NCBI GenBank assembly: GCA_036874045.1 | Contig: CM072345.1 | Coordinates: 3,745,501-3,809,500 of the forward strand | From: Cymodocea nodosa | Taxonomy: Eukaryota > Streptophyta > Magnoliopsida > Alismatales > Cymodoceaceae | DNA length: 64,000 bases | Reading direction: 5' to 3' | Shown here: one piece after another, positions 1 through 11,868 of the stretch | Layout of the letters: every line of letters begins with the position of its first letter | How positions within the stretch are numbered: position 1 is the first letter of the stretch | Notes under the pieces: model-generated | What the model was told of the DNA's origin: nothing | Seen by the model: the letters and a program-made list of their open reading frames with translations, nothing else | The model's database searches: none | Made by a program: the position numbers and the translations under genes

Positions 1-2095
1 AGGTTCACCAATCTCTGCAGCAGCATAATTTCTGTATTCTTTCACTGAAATGGCTCTAGATCTTATCCTTTTGGATGCCCATTTCGTGAAATCAATACAA
101 TCCACCATCAGTAGTGGAATCAAATCTCCATAATATAATTTCTTCTTCACTATTCTCAACTTGGAGATAAAAACTGTAGACCAATTTATCTGAATTCTAT
201 TCACAACTGCATATGTGTCCTATTTGACAAATTGACTCAGTTCTATATCATGGCCTTGTCGTTGGTAGACATTCTTAATCAAAATGTTAGTTATCATGTG
301 TGCTTTACCATTTAGGTGCTTCAGTCTATTTAATAATGGCACACCAGTATTGATAGCTAAACAATCCTTTATGATCTGTTCTATCCATTTGACTGCAGTT
401 GTGCTTTCTAGAATTTCTAGTCCTTCATTCTTCAATCCTAAAATGCTGTGGAGAAGCTCTGGTGTTATTTGTACATCAGCTTGCTCCACGTTGGAAATTA
501 ATCCTCTTTCTCCTTCTCTTAAGTTTGCATAAAAGCAAGGCACTAAATTCTCATATACTATATGCTCTCTTTCTTGAGAAATAAATTGCAATAGACCTTG
601 GAACTCAAATAAATTCTTAATTTCTTACATCCCGTCCCAATTTACTAGTCTACTGTAAATGATATCATAACCCCTAATCTCTTGGTATTTATTATATACT
701 TTTTGACTCCAAAAGTGTACTTCATTCAAAACTGTTGTTTCAGTTTGGTCAGGAATGTGAATTTGTTGCTCTAGAGGGGTTTGTTCTTGAACTTCCTCTT
801 CCATGTGCTGAACTTGAATTTGCTGAAAATGCTTTGAAGATTCTTGCATTTTTGCTTTTACTTTTGTCTATAGTGGTGAGCCGACAGAACTCTCCACTCT
901 GTCTTGAATTCTGTCTAAAATTTGTTGAAGAGTTTTTTGCTCTTCAGTAGAATCTGTCGAGTCATCTCTTTTCATATGTAATTGTTCAGCTTCTTGTTAG
1001 TTTTCTTCTTCCTCTTGACTACTAATTTGCATTGTCACTATTCTTTCTAATTTTGTGGCAAATTGGGATGGAGTTACAAGCAAATCAGCTTCTACCCTAA
1101 TTTCTGTTTCTTCTGCTTGTACAGGCTGTAGACTAGTTTCAACCTGATTTTCTTCTTCTCTTTGCTCTTGCTGCTCCTGCTCCTCCTCAAAATCGGATAG
1201 CAGGTTTACAAAACTCGGCTCTACAAGCCCTACTAATATTTGCATATCAGATTTAATCTCTTTTTGATGTTCAGGCACTATCTCTTTTCCTTTCCTTCTT
1301 CTGATTAATTGTGTTTAGTCTTCCTCTTCTTCTTTTGAGATTAAATCTGTAAAAATAGACTCTGTAGGCCTTTGAGCCACAGGTACTAGCTCTTCCTGTT
1401 TAACTCTTTCCATAATTACTAGTCTCGAAGGACCACCTTCAGCTCCTCTTGCAGTAGGTCTGGTAGTAGCTTCTTGATGTTGTTCCATTTTAATTTTATA
1501 TTGGGCTTTCAACTTTTCTGTAGCCCTCTTTTTGCATCGTGCATCAAACACCAGATGTGCAATAACTACTACCAATTCTTCTAGTTCTCCTTGGTCTTTT
1601 CCAATTTGAACCAATTTTTGAAATTCTTTTATTTCTTCCTTAGTAGAAGGCCCTAAAATTGCTACTCTTTCTAATGGCCTTAGTGGTGGAACTGAAGGTC
1701 CAGACTACTGTTCCTTAGGGACAGGTCTTTCAGCAATCGGCTCCTCCTATTCTTCAGTTGCTTGTTCTTTATTTTCTTTCCTTTGTTGCTACCGCCTAAT
1801 CTCACCCCTTGCACAACTAGTAATTTCTCGCAAAAACCATAATCTAGCCTTGCGTTGGATTAGCTCTAGGGTAACTTCGTTATTTGGCCTGATTCTTTTC
1901 TTTTTGCTTACAACAACTTTCGTAGCAACTTTTATTCTTGTTTAACACTTTCCTCTAGTAGAAAAGGTCAGATTCTACCTTTTGTAGTTCTTTTTCCCTC
2001 GTTATATTCTTGATTTTCTACCTCGTGTGCCATTCCTTCGAATCTTTAAGAAATACTGACGTGCCAACTGCATTTTCTCAGAACTCGGGTGTCAT
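1..2095 (-). pseudogene. Accessory ORF (aORF) of Athila-3, decayed, cut by window edge
   Basis: The reading begins at an ATG complementary to 2093-2095 (MTPEF) and aligns along its length with the better preserved accessory ORF at 50389-52593. It has several stops and frameshifts; the open stretches are 1315-1614, 997-1278, 625-849 and 220-591. The product would have a charged N-terminal half rich in Glu and Gln, followed by a conserved domain (FYANL near 540, LLHSILGLKNEG near 440) that resembles the family annotated in plants as putative plant transposon protein (Transposase_32 type). The same domain occurs in the Copia A and Copia C accessory ORFs. The C-terminus lies beyond base 1. The function is unknown; position after integrase is where some plant retroelements carry an env-like gene, but I see no membrane segment. 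Confidence 0.75.
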
Positions 2096-2770
2096 CTTCC
2101 TCATCGTGGAGTTACACAACGGAATGGAATCGCTCTGATCTTTACTGTTCTAAGTTCTAAATGATTCTACGGATAATGCCCCCAAACCCTAAGTTTAGGC
2201 AGGTAATCGGGTCACCTCTCACGCAAAACTCTCGCTCTCTCACCCGTGGAATTACGGTTATCTCAATACTCCCTTGAGTTAGAGTTAACTCAATGGGGTA
2301 AATTCGTTAACTTATCCTAGACTCAACGAAGTAAGTTCGTTGAGTTAAGTGTAACTCAACGGACTTCTCATAAAGTTATATCCAATAAAAATGTATATAA
2401 TAATAATTTTTACTTCGGTCAAGACCGAAGAATTTTCGGTCTAGCCGATTCTTAATTTTCCAACATTTAAAATTTTTCGGTCAAACCGTTATATTCCTCA
2501 ATTGAACCTAAATTAAATATATATATATATATATATTTTTTTTTGTCGTTTGAACCGATACTATACTTTGATAACACCGACATTAAACTAAATATAATAT
2601 ATATATTCTTTTTTGTGTTTGTGTTTCAGTCAGACCAATGGATCATGTCGATTGAATTGCAACAATTTTTTTCTTTCTAAAATATGTTTCGGTAAAACCG
2701 ATAATTCCTTTCGGTTTAACCGTGATTATATTTAAATAAGGTTATTTATTTATATACTTAGAAAATTTCT
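2096..2770 (-). repeat. pol-aORF spacer of Athila-3 with palindrome arrays
   Basis: This gap between the end of pol and the accessory ORF has no gene. It holds two kinds of short inverted repeats: CGTTGAGTTA/TAACTCAACG pairs at about 2270-2365, and CGGTC/CGGTT paired with GACCG/AACCG at about 2410-2725. A (TA)n run lies at 2519-2536. The matching spacer of Athila-4 has a TATTTAAA box; here a deletion of about 23 bp between short direct repeats (ccctaagttt, 2190-2200) removed it. Confidence 0.7.
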
Positions 2771-2874
2771 TACTAAGTAAAGCTCGAGTAATCCTCTACT
2801 TTTACTTCTTCTATAATTCCAAAGGAACTTTTTGTTATTTTCAAAATAGGTCTAAGTCTTTGTCCATTTACTTT
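2771..2874 (-). pseudogene. Athila-3 pol, last residues of integrase region
   Basis: The minus strand encodes the C-terminal end of an Athila integrase, finishing with VEDYSSFT and a stop, as in Athila-2 (35618) and Athila-4 (53119). Homology ends abruptly near 2874, where Copia A sequence begins. This is a rearrangement or truncation joint; no target-site duplication can be assigned. Confidence 0.75.
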
Positions 2875-3312
2875 GAAGTCAGCAGAAGTTGTTTATATGC
2901 AACTTATAGCTTGCTGAATATAATTCAAATCAATTGGTTTGATGTTTTCACTTCTCAACTACAGCATATGAGTTCAAAGTTATTTTATGGTAATGCTGTA
3001 TGTAGACTCATTGCAAGCCAATTGAATTTATCCGATTGGCCCTCTGAAACTAAAGGCATGAGAGCATTTAGGGTCAAAGATTTGCAAAAATTCTAGGCCA
3101 TGCATAAACCTCAACGACAACAACAACAACAACAACAACCTGATACAAACCATATACAACAACAACAACAAAGTTATTCAGTTCAAGCAGAACAGCAAAC
3201 CCAGCTACCTCTTGACTTAGATGCAGTGCTTAACGACATCAGAAATGATATTAGGCATCTAGGAGAAAAAATATGTAATGCTATAAGTGATATACTTAGG
3301 AGGGGTCGATAA
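2875..3312 (+). pseudogene. C-terminal end of Copia A-0 accessory ORF
   Basis: This encodes the end of the Sirevirus accessory protein: a segment matching 17020-17242, then a Gln-rich stretch (3115-3175, CAA repeats) and a terminal amphipathic helix with a basic tail ending ILRRGR at 3312. An in-frame TAG at 3094-3096 separates the two parts. It is shared with A-1 but absent in A-2, where the codon is CAG, so it is a derived stop. The N-terminal part is missing because the copy is cut at 2874. Copia C has the same C-terminal plan, a Gln-rich linker followed by a helix and a basic end. Confidence 0.75.
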
Positions 3313-3808
3313 CTGTTTTTGTTTGTTTCTGAATACAAAATGTAATGTTTGTATTACTTGTTTGATTCATTGAACAATACATTTTTCTGTAAATGTGTTC
3401 AATTATTATTCTTGTTTACAAAAATCGTTGTTGTAATTCTCTTATATACATATATATATTCTCTGTAATTATCTTTTTGATTAATGACAAAAAGGGGGAG
3501 AAATATTATAAAAAGATGATTATGATCTTAATTGCATATATATATTATAAAAGGATATGCTATTTAAATGGTTATTGTAATCTGACAAATGATAATTAGA
3601 AAACTGATACTTATATAATTATTGACATTTGAGAGTTTTAGTTCTGAGAGGTAAAATTTACACAAATAATAGAAATAAGCTTAAATGAACTTAAGTTAAC
3701 AAACAAGTTTGTTGAATTAAAAGTTAACCCAACAAAGGTGCTTTGTTGAGTTAAACATATTTCATAATTGATTTAATATGATTTTGTCATCATCAAAAAG
3801 GGGGAGAT
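3313..3808 (+). other. 3' untranslated region of Copia A-0 with repeated polypurine tracts
   Basis: There is no gene. Two copies of an AAAAAGGGGGAG polypurine tract are visible, at 3489-3500 and 3796-3807, the second directly before the LTR start. Repeated polypurine tracts before the 3' LTR are a described feature of Sireviruses. The stretch also contains CAACAAAGGTGCTTTGTTGAG, a short palindrome, near 3733. Confidence 0.75.
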
Positions 3809-4079
3809 TGTTGAGTATTTTTGTTTTAATGATGTGTACTGAATGAAAATAATCATATTTGCTCAATTACTATTGCTTGTGAAAAGAAATTAAAATCATC
3901 AATTAATACAGAAAAAGCTTACTGATATAAATACTTGTCTGTATTGGATCTGAAGTTAATAACTAGTCGTTTCGTTGCATTAATTTCTCATTTAGCTAAA
4001 CGTTAAGTTAACGTGTGTTTTTATTGAAAAGCATGATATGTTTTAATGTTATATCTTCTGTATCATGAACAGTGCACGT

Positions 4080-4600
4080 TTAGACAACTCGTTAAGTTAA
4101 TGTTTTATTTGTATAGAGGTCACGTGAGAACTCGTTAAGTTAGAGGCTTAAAGGTTAAAATAGGTCACGTGATAACTCGTTAAGTGAGTAAAAGAAGAGA
4201 CGAACTCGTTAAGTTAGTGTTATACACGTGGTGAAATTATAAGTTACGAATGTTGTATTGTATCACATGAGGTGCACATGTTTAACTCGTTAAGTTAACA
4301 TAACTAAACGCGTTGAGTTGCAATATTGAACACTAAGGCAACGCGTTAGGTTAGCGTTATAAACTTAAGTTGTTATTTTTGCACGTGGTAAAATTCTTAT
4401 TATAAAAACATTTATTTATTACTGGTTCGTTGAGTTATCATAACACAACGGAAATGGTTCGTTGAGATAGCATAACACCACGGACTTAGTTCGTTGAGTT
4501 AGCTACAGTACTTGTCACGTGAAATGGCACATGAGGAACTCGTTAAGTTAGAAACGTTAAGTTATATATATACTTGTGTTACTCGTTTAGTTAACATTAA
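4080..4600 (+). repeat. Direct-repeat and G-box array in Copia A U3
   Basis: About eleven copies of a 11-13 bp unit close to CTCGTTAAGTTA or TTCGTTGAGTTA occur here (for example near 4088, 4130, 4204, 4284, 4426, 4488 and 4539). They are interleaved with CACGTG G-box cores (near 4119, 4165, 4224, 4381 and 4515). The unit contains CNGTTR-like MYB-type sites; that a MYB factor binds is inference. The segment 4240-4390 is clearly homologous to the Athila LTR at 25010-25145. Confidence 0.75.
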
Positions 4601-4818
4601 AGTAACGACTTCTTATTACATTGATGAAAAACTTTTGGACGAGAAAGTTTATTTTGTAGGAAATTTTTCAGAGATCCAAGACTGATGATTAAAGAAAATT
4701 CAAAATATAAACGTGCGGTAGAACGTGTGTGTTTCGATGAAGGAAAAAGGAAAGACGTGGAGAAGTGGAAAACTGGTAGTGGTTAAACGTGAAGGTTATG
4801 CATGAAATGAAGATACAG

Positions 4819-4825
4819 TATAAAA
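4819..4825 (+). promoter_or_regulatory. TATA box of Copia A LTR
   Basis: TATAAAA lies downstream of the repeat array and is conserved in the partner LTR at 18695. It is the likely core promoter for the genomic RNA, with the transcript start expected some 30 bases on. Confidence 0.6.
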
Positions 4826-5387
4826 GGCATAGAATTCTCGTTGATCAATTTATCCTTGCACACAAAAAGAAAAAATCTTTTCAAGGATCAAAACATCCCT
4901 GCACACCAAAAGAAAAATCTTTTTCAAGGATCAAAAACACCTCTTCGGGAAAATCTCTCAAGTGGAAGAAAGTTCAGTGAAGCATAAAAAGGTAAGATTT
5001 TCGTCACTGAAGATTTGAAGTATCACAAGAAAGCAAATTCGGTGAAGCATGAAAAGACAAGATATTTGTCACTGAAGAATTGCTGAAGAAGAAAAAGAAG
5101 AAGAAGAAAGATCTCAAACAGGGAGAAAAGTTTTAAATTCCGCAAATTAGTTTTCTCTGTTTGTAGTTATGAAATTGTTTAGATGATACATGGTATCGAA
5201 ATATAATTGCATCTACAATTTCTGAGGAGAACTGAATTATATATTGTAATTGAAACCTTGAATAAAAATGATTTTATCAAAACAATGTCTCGACTTAATT
5301 TTGAGTTTTAAAGTTTCAATTATATTTCAGAAAATATTAAAAATACACAATTCACCCCCCTCTTGTGTAGCCATACGATCCTACAAG

Positions 5388-5400
5388 TGGTATTAGAGCT
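5388..5400 (+). other. Primer-binding site of Copia A-1 (tRNA-iMet type)
   Basis: TGGTATTAGAGCT follows the LTR end after two bases. It differs by one base in its first twelve from the usual plant Copia site TGGTATCAGAGC, complementary to the 3' end of initiator tRNA-Met. Confidence 0.85.
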
Positions 5401-5585
5401 TTGTGAATAATCTTTGATATAAAATCGATACCAACTTATTTAATATCATTGCTTATTCTACCTTCCTTGTTTTTAAACAGAAATTAATATCTGAGCATAC
5501 GTTTAACTCTATTGATTTAAGGTTCAAGTTGTTTTAAAGTTTTTAGACTATTTAAAATCAAATAGGTTGAAAAATCTAAGGTAAA

Positions 5586-7840
5586 ATGGCTACTTGAAAT
5601 GGTAATTTTTCTTTATATGAAGGCCAAAATATTAATCGTCCTCCTTTATTTCATGGAATAAATTTTGAATATTGGAAATATAAGATGACTGTTTTTCTTC
5701 AAAGTATAGATCATAAATTGTGGTTCATGATTTCTAAACCATATACTCCGTTAACTACTCCTTATAATACTTGGACAATTACTGAAAAAGAAAATGAAAC
5801 TCTAAATGCTAAGGGCTTAAATATTTTATTTTGTGCATTGAGTTATGAACAGTTCAGTAAAGTGTCGGCATATAAATCTGCTTATGAGGTGTGACATGCA
5901 TTAGAAGTTTCACATGAAAGTACTTCTCAAGTTAAAGAGACAAAAATAAACATGTTGATTCATAAGTATGAACTCTTTAAGATGCATGAAGACGAAAATA
6001 TTTCTGAGTTGTTTTCCAGATTTCTTGATATCATAAACTCCTTAAAATGTTTAGGAAAGAATTTTGATCAGAAGGATTTGGTGAGGAAAATTCTCAGATC
6101 CCTAAGTTCTAAATGGTCTCAGAAAGTAACATCAATTGAGGAATCACGAGATTTAAATGTTTATACTATGAATGAAATTATAGGAAATTTAACAGCTTAT
6201 GAAGTTCAATTAAATGAATCACTAAGTCACAACAAACTAAAAATGAAGAAAGAAATAGCCTTCGAAATTAATTCAGATTCTGATATATCTACTGATTCTG
6301 ACGATGATTTGATTTTGCTGACTAGGAAATTCAAGAAAGCATGGAAATCTAGGAAACACCAAAGGAACAAAAATGATAAACCCGCAACATCAAAATCATT
6401 GAATGACAAGAATTCTTCATCCAGAAAGTATGTATGTTACAACTATAAGAAACCTGGACATCTTTCTCCAGATTGTCCTATGAGGAAAAATGAAAAGCAA
6501 AGTAGGACAAATCAGAAGAAGACGGCTCAGAAAACTCAGAAAAAGTTTTACAAGAAAAAGGCTTTGAAGGTCACTTGGGATGACATGTCTAGAGAGTCTG
6601 AATCTAAGGAATCAGCATCAAAATCTTCACATTTAGAAGGAGAATAAGAGTTAGAAGACGTTGCTCATGTGTGCTTCATGGCAGATGAGTCTGAGGTAAT
6701 ATCTGATCCTGAAAGTCATTCAGATTTCAACTTTGATGAATTATTATGTGCTTATCATGCATTATTACAAAAACTTAAAGTATGTAAACTGGAAAATAAG
6801 AATATTAGAAAATCTTCATCCATTATGGAATAAGAAAATTGTTTCCTGTCTACTACTTTAGAAAAGTTTAAATGTGATAATGAAAATCATGCTAGAGATT
6901 TGCAAAAATTTAGATTTAATAAATGTATCTTGCATGAACAAATACAGAATATAAATGCTAAAAAATTAAAGATAGAATCTAAAAATGAAATGTTGAGAAA
7001 CAATATAAATGAACTTGAATTAGAGATAGATAAACTAAAACTGAGAGAGCAAGATTTAAATTCTACTATTGAGAAATGGAATTTAAGTCAAACTAAGTTA
7101 GACAAACTAACTAGTACCCCTGCGGTGTCTTATAAATTTGGCTTAGGATTTGATTATCCTGAATATCCTCAATCTCAAGCCAATAAAATATTTATTAGTT
7201 GTAGTTCAACTAAATCTAAGACTAAAATTCCTTTTATTATGAAATAAGGTAATAAATATGTAGAAGTAGGTACTTCAAGGGATGAATCATGCAGTAATAA
7301 TATAAATCAATGTGATTTGTGAAATTGTACTTCTAACATGACTATAAATGTTTCTAAAAATCTTGTTTCTTGTTTTGGAAATTCAGTTTCTAATGTTTCT
7401 AAAATTTTAGACAATTGTAGTAAACTAAAAATTCAGAAACTTGAGTATGTAATTCAATACACTGGTATTAGACCAATTACTCATTCTACATGTGATAAAA
7501 CAAAAAATTCTTGTGCAGAAAAAGATTTTGTATGTATGAAAAATTTTAATACAAGTACAAAATCTTGGTATGAACTTACTGAAATGTATAAGCATGACCA
7601 AAATAAATTAACATCTGATAAAAATATGTTTGGTCTTGATTATACTACATCTGAAAGCAAAAAGAATGATTGCAAAAGCAATAATGCTATATGTGAGTAT
7701 GAAGCTAATGATAAATCAATAGTACTTACAACTAATAAGAATATAAATGATAATGTTAAACTATTTTTAAACAAAAAGAAGAAATATGCGTTTAATGAAC
7801 TTGGTCCTCAACAACATTGGGTACCAAGAAAATTTTTTCT
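5586..7840 (+). pseudogene. Copia A-1 gag, first copy
   Basis: This is a Sirevirus-type Gag starting at ATG 5586, with an early stop at codon 4 and further stops at 5892, 6645, about 6830, 7245 and about 7320. The visible parts are an N-terminal UBN2-like capsid region with LFHGINFEYWKYKM (about 5645), a zinc knuckle at about 6435 whose second Cys is Tyr (CYNYKKPGH), a KALKVTWDD block (about 6565) typical of Sirevirus Gag, and a long coiled coil (6900-7110). Gag would form the RNA-packing particle. The segment from 5951 onward is the first half of a large tandem duplication. Confidence 0.85.
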
Positions 7841-8585
7841 TAATTTGTTGCAAGAGGAAACAACATCAAAATGGATCTTGGACAGTGGAGCGTCAAGTCA
7901 CATGACCGAACACAAAAGTCTATTACAAAATTTTACAAATACCATAAAAGGAAGTGTAACATTTGGAAACAAAAGCAAAGATAAAATCATAGGTATGGGC
8001 AATGTTCAAATAACTCCTACTTGTGTTATTTCGAATGTACTATATGTAGAAAACCTAGGATTTAATTTGCTAAGTGTCATAAAACTAACTGAAAATGGAT
8101 ATTATGTAGTGTTTGAAGATAATGTATGCAAAATAATTGATAAAAATACAGATGAAATTAAGTTTATTGCTAAAAGAAAAGGTTCTGTATGTATTTTATC
8201 TTTACATTCTGGTGTAGTTGATTTAAATTCATGTTTGCTAGCTGAAACTAATGATGCATATCTATGGCATAGAAGGATTGGGCATATAAATATGAGACAG
8301 TTACATAAAATATCTAGAAAACATTTAGTGAGAGGTTTACCGAAGATTAAATACTCAAAGAACTTTATGTGTGATGCATGTGAGTTAGGTAAACTTCACA
8401 AAAACTCTATTAAATCCAAAACTGATATTTCAAGCAAGAGAGTCTTAGAACTTATACATATGGATCTTTTTGGACCAACAAGAATCATGAGTCTTGGTGG
8501 TAAACGATATGTATTTGTTTTAGTAGATGACTTCTCTAGATACACTTGGGTATATTTTCTAGCATCTAAGATAGAAGTTTTTGAA
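7841..8585 (+). pseudogene. Copia A-1 protease and start of integrase, first copy (truncated)
   Basis: The aspartic protease motif is WILDSGASSHM (about 7870). It is followed by the integrase zinc-binding region (HRRIGH at about 8267, CDACELGK at about 8378) and the first catalytic Asp in HMDLFGP (about 8458) plus VLVDDFSRYTWV. The reading then runs directly into a second copy of gag at 8586, so the integrase core lacks its second Asp and Glu. Nothing downstream of this point belongs to the first copy. Confidence 0.85.
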
Positions 8586-10479
8586 CATGTTGATTCATAA
8601 GTATGAATTCTTTAAGATGCATGAAGACGAAAATATTTCTGAGATGTTTTCCAGATTTCTTGATATCATAAACTCCTTAAAATGTTTAGGAAAGAATTTT
8701 GAACACAAGGATTTGGTGAGGAAAATTCTCAGATCCCTAAGTTCTAAATGGTCTCAGAAAGTAACATCAATTGAGGAATCACGAGATTTAAATGTTTATA
8801 CTATGAATAAACTTATAGGAAATTTAACAGCTTATGAAGTTCAATTAAATGAATCACTAAGTCACAACAAACTAAATATGAAGAAAGAAATAGCCTTCGA
8901 AATTAATTCAGATTCTGATATATCTACTGATTCTGACGAGGATTTGATTTTGGTGACTAGGAAATTCAAGAAAGCATGGAAAGCTAGGAAACATCACAGG
9001 AACAAAAATGATAAACCCTCAATGTCAAAATCATTGAATGACAAGAATTCTTCATCCAGAAAGTATGTATGTTACAACTGCAAGAAACCTGGACATCTTT
9101 CTCCAGATTGTCCTATGAGGAAAAATGAAAAGTAAAGTAGGACAAATCAGAAGAAGACGGCTCAGAAAACTCAGAAAAAGTTTTACAAGAAAAAGGCTTT
9201 GAAGGTCACTTGGGATGGCACGTCTGGAGAGTTTGAATCTAAGGAATCAGCATCAAAATCTTCACATTCAGAAGGAGAACAAGAGTTAGAAGACGTTGCT
9301 CATGTGTGCTTCATGGCAGATGAGTCTAAGGTAATATCTGATCCTGAAAGTCATTCAGATTTCAACTTTGATGAATTATTATGTGCTTATCATGCATTAT
9401 TACAAAAACTTAAAGTATGTAAACTGGAAAATAAGAATATTAGAAAATCTTCATCCATTAGGGAAGAAGAAAATTGTTTCCTGTCTACTACTTTAGAAAA
9501 GTTTAAATGTGATAATGAAAATCATGCTAGAGATTTGCAAAAATTTAGATTTAATGAATGTATCTTGCATGAACAAATACAGAATATAAATGCTGAAAAA
9601 TTAAAGATAGAATCTAAAAATGGAGTGTTGAGAAACAATGTAAATGAACTTGAATTAGAGATAGATAAATTAAAACTGAGAGAGCAAGATTTAAATTCTA
9701 CTATTGAGAAATGGAATTTAAGTCAAACTAAGTTAGACAAACTAACTAGTACCCCTGTGGTGTCTTATAAATTTGGCTTAGGATTTGATTATCCTGAATA
9801 TTCTCAATCGCAAGCCAATAAAATATTTATTAGTTGCAGTTCAAGTAAATCTAAGACTAAAATTCCTTTTATTATGAAATAAGGTAATAAATATGTAGAA
9901 GTAGGTACTTCAAGGGATGAATCATGTAGTAATAATATAAATCAATGTGATTTGTCAAATTGTACTTCTAACATGACTATATATGTTTCTAAAAATCTTG
10001 TTTCTTGTTTTGGAAATTCAGTTTCTAATGTTTCTAAAATTTTAGACAATTGTAGTAAACTAAAAATTCAGAAACTTGAGCATGTAATTCAATACACTGG
10101 TATTAGACCAATTACTCATTCTGCATGTGATAAAACAAAAAATTCTTGTGCAGAAAAAGATTTTGTATGTATGGAAAATTTTAATACAAGTACAAAATCT
10201 TGGTATGAACTTACTGAAATGTATAAGCATGACCAAAATAAATTAACATCTGATAAAAATATGTTTGGTCTTGATTATACTACATCTGAAAGCAAAAAGA
10301 ATGATTGCGAAAGCAATAATGCTATATGTGAGTATGAAGCTAATGATAAATCAATAGTACTTACAACTAATAAGAATATAAATGATAATGTTAAACTATT
10401 TTTAAACAAAAAGAAGAAATATGCGTTTAATGAACTTGGTCCTCAACAACATTGGGTACTAAGAAAAAGTTTTTCTTAA
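8586..10479 (+). pseudogene. Copia A-1 gag, second copy (5'-truncated)
   Basis: This is the same Gag as the first copy, starting in the capsid region. The zinc knuckle is intact (CYNCKKPGHLSPDC, about 9067). A CAA to TAA change gives a stop at 9133-9135, and another stop lies at 9880-9882. The KVTWDG block (9199) and coiled coil (about 9450-9750) follow. A one-base insertion near 10468 shifts the frame just before the protease and ends this reading at 10479. Confidence 0.85.
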
Positions 10480-11868
10480 TTTGTTGTAGGAGGAAACAAC
10501 ATCAAAATGGATCTTGGACAGTGGAGCGTCAAGTCACATGATCGGACAAAAAAGTCTATTACAAAATTTTACAAATACCATAAAAGGAAGTGTAACATTT
10601 GGAAACAAAAGCAAAGATAAAATCATAGGTATGGGCAATGTTCAAATAACTCCTACTTGTGTTATTTCGAATGTACTATATGTAGAAAACCTAGGATTTA
10701 ATTTGCTAAGTGTCATAAAACTAACTGAAAATGGATATTATGTAGTGTTTGAAGATAATGTATGCAAAATAATTGATAAAAATACAGATGAAATTAAGTT
10801 TATTGCTAAAAGAAAAGGTTCTGTATGTATTTTATCTTTACATTCTGGTGCAGTTGATTTAAATTCATGTTTGCTAGCTGAAACTAATGATGCATATCTA
10901 TGGCATAGAAGGATTGGGCATATAAATATGAGACAGTTACATAAACTATCTAGAAAACATTTAGTGAGAGGTTTACCGAAGATTAAATACTCAAAGAATT
11001 TTATGTGTGATGCATGTGAGTTAGGTAAACTTCACAAAAACTCTTTTAAATACAAAACTGATATTTCAAGCAAGAGAGTCTTAGAACTTATACATATGGA
11101 TCTATTTGGACCAACAAGAATCATGAGTCTTGGTGGTAAACGGTATGTATTTGTTTTAGTAGATGACTTCTCTAGATACACTTGGGTATATTTTCTAGCA
11201 TCTAAGATAGAAGTTTTTGAAAATTTAAAATGTTTTGCAATTTTGTTCAAAATGAGCAAAGTGTCTCTATTCAAAAACTTAGGAGTGATCATGGAACTAA
11301 ATTTGATAATGATCAAATGGATAACTTTTGTAATGAGCATGGCATTAATCACAGATTTTCTTTTCCAAGAGCACCGTGTCAAAATGGTGTTGTTGAGAGA
11401 AAGAATAGATCACTTCAAGAAATGGCCAGAACTATGTTGAATGAACATAAGTTACCTCAAAATCTTTGGGCTAAAGCAGTAAATACAGCTTGTTATGTTG
11501 TTAACAGAAGTCATTTAAGACCTCATGTTAATAAAACTCCTTTTGAAATTATGTTTAATAGGGTTCCAAAAATTTCCTATATGAAACCATTTGGTTGCAA
11601 GTGTTTTGTTCTTAATACTAAGGATAAAAGGGATAAATTTCAAGCCAAATCGGATGAAGGAATTTTTGTAGGTTACTCTACTAGAAGTAAAGTCTATAGA
11701 GTATATAACAGGACCTCTAGGACTATTGAAGAAACCCTCCATGTAAGCTTCAATGAAAATTCTCTTAGAGAATCTCAATCTAAAGCTGATAAAGATGATA
11801 TGATCAATTTTCCAAGTGAGTTAGAGATCAATAAATAGATTGATGATTTATCTGAGAAAATCAAAAAT
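10480..11868 (+). pseudogene. Copia A-1 protease and integrase, second copy
   Basis: The protease motif DSGASSHM (about 10520) is followed by the zinc-binding region (HRRIGH near 10905, CDACELGK near 11010) and catalytic DLFGP (11100). After a frame change near 11225 come the second Asp (SDHGTKFDN, about 11285) and the catalytic Glu in GVVERKNRS (about 11390). The GKQ-like core end and the C-terminal FVGYSTRSKVYRVYN block (about 11665) are also present. A stop closes the frame at 11836-11838. This is the only integrase of Copia A in the window that spans all catalytic motifs, though it is frame-broken. Confidence 0.85.

Larger units (their letters stand above)
3809..5385 (+). repeat. LTR of Copia A, shared by A-0 (3') and A-1 (5')
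   Basis: The LTR begins TGTTGAG right after a polypurine tract and ends GATCCTACA two bases before a primer-binding site. It is therefore the 3' LTR of the truncated A-0 and at the same time the 5' LTR of A-1. The length is 1577 bp. The partner LTR is 17653-19261. The U3 part (about 4080-4600) is packed with YCGTTRAGTTA repeats and G-boxes; a TATA box lies at 4819. Confidence 0.9.
5951..11220 (+). repeat. 2635-bp direct tandem duplication of gag-protease-integrase
   Basis: Unit 1 is 5951-8585 and unit 2 starts at 8586. Matching landmarks (CATGTTGATTCATAAG at 5951/8586; AGTACCCCTG at 7113/9748) are offset by exactly 2635 bases. A one-base insertion near 10470 makes the offset 2636 by the end of the unit. 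The two units differ at scattered sites: unit 2 keeps the intact zinc knuckle CYNCKKPGH, while unit 1 has Tyr. Only two matching bases (AA) are seen at the joint, so this looks like a template switch or non-homologous joining, followed by divergence. Confidence 0.9.

Noticed and set aside
2519-2536. (TA)n run and other A/T homopolymers (35655, 45418, 46594, 63968)
   Set aside because: Ordinary simple sequence in AT-rich spacer DNA; no additional structure.
3115-3175. CAA repeat as a microsatellite of its own
   Set aside because: It encodes the Gln-rich tail of the accessory ORF, matched by a differently coded Gln-rich tail in Copia C, so it is better described as part of the protein.
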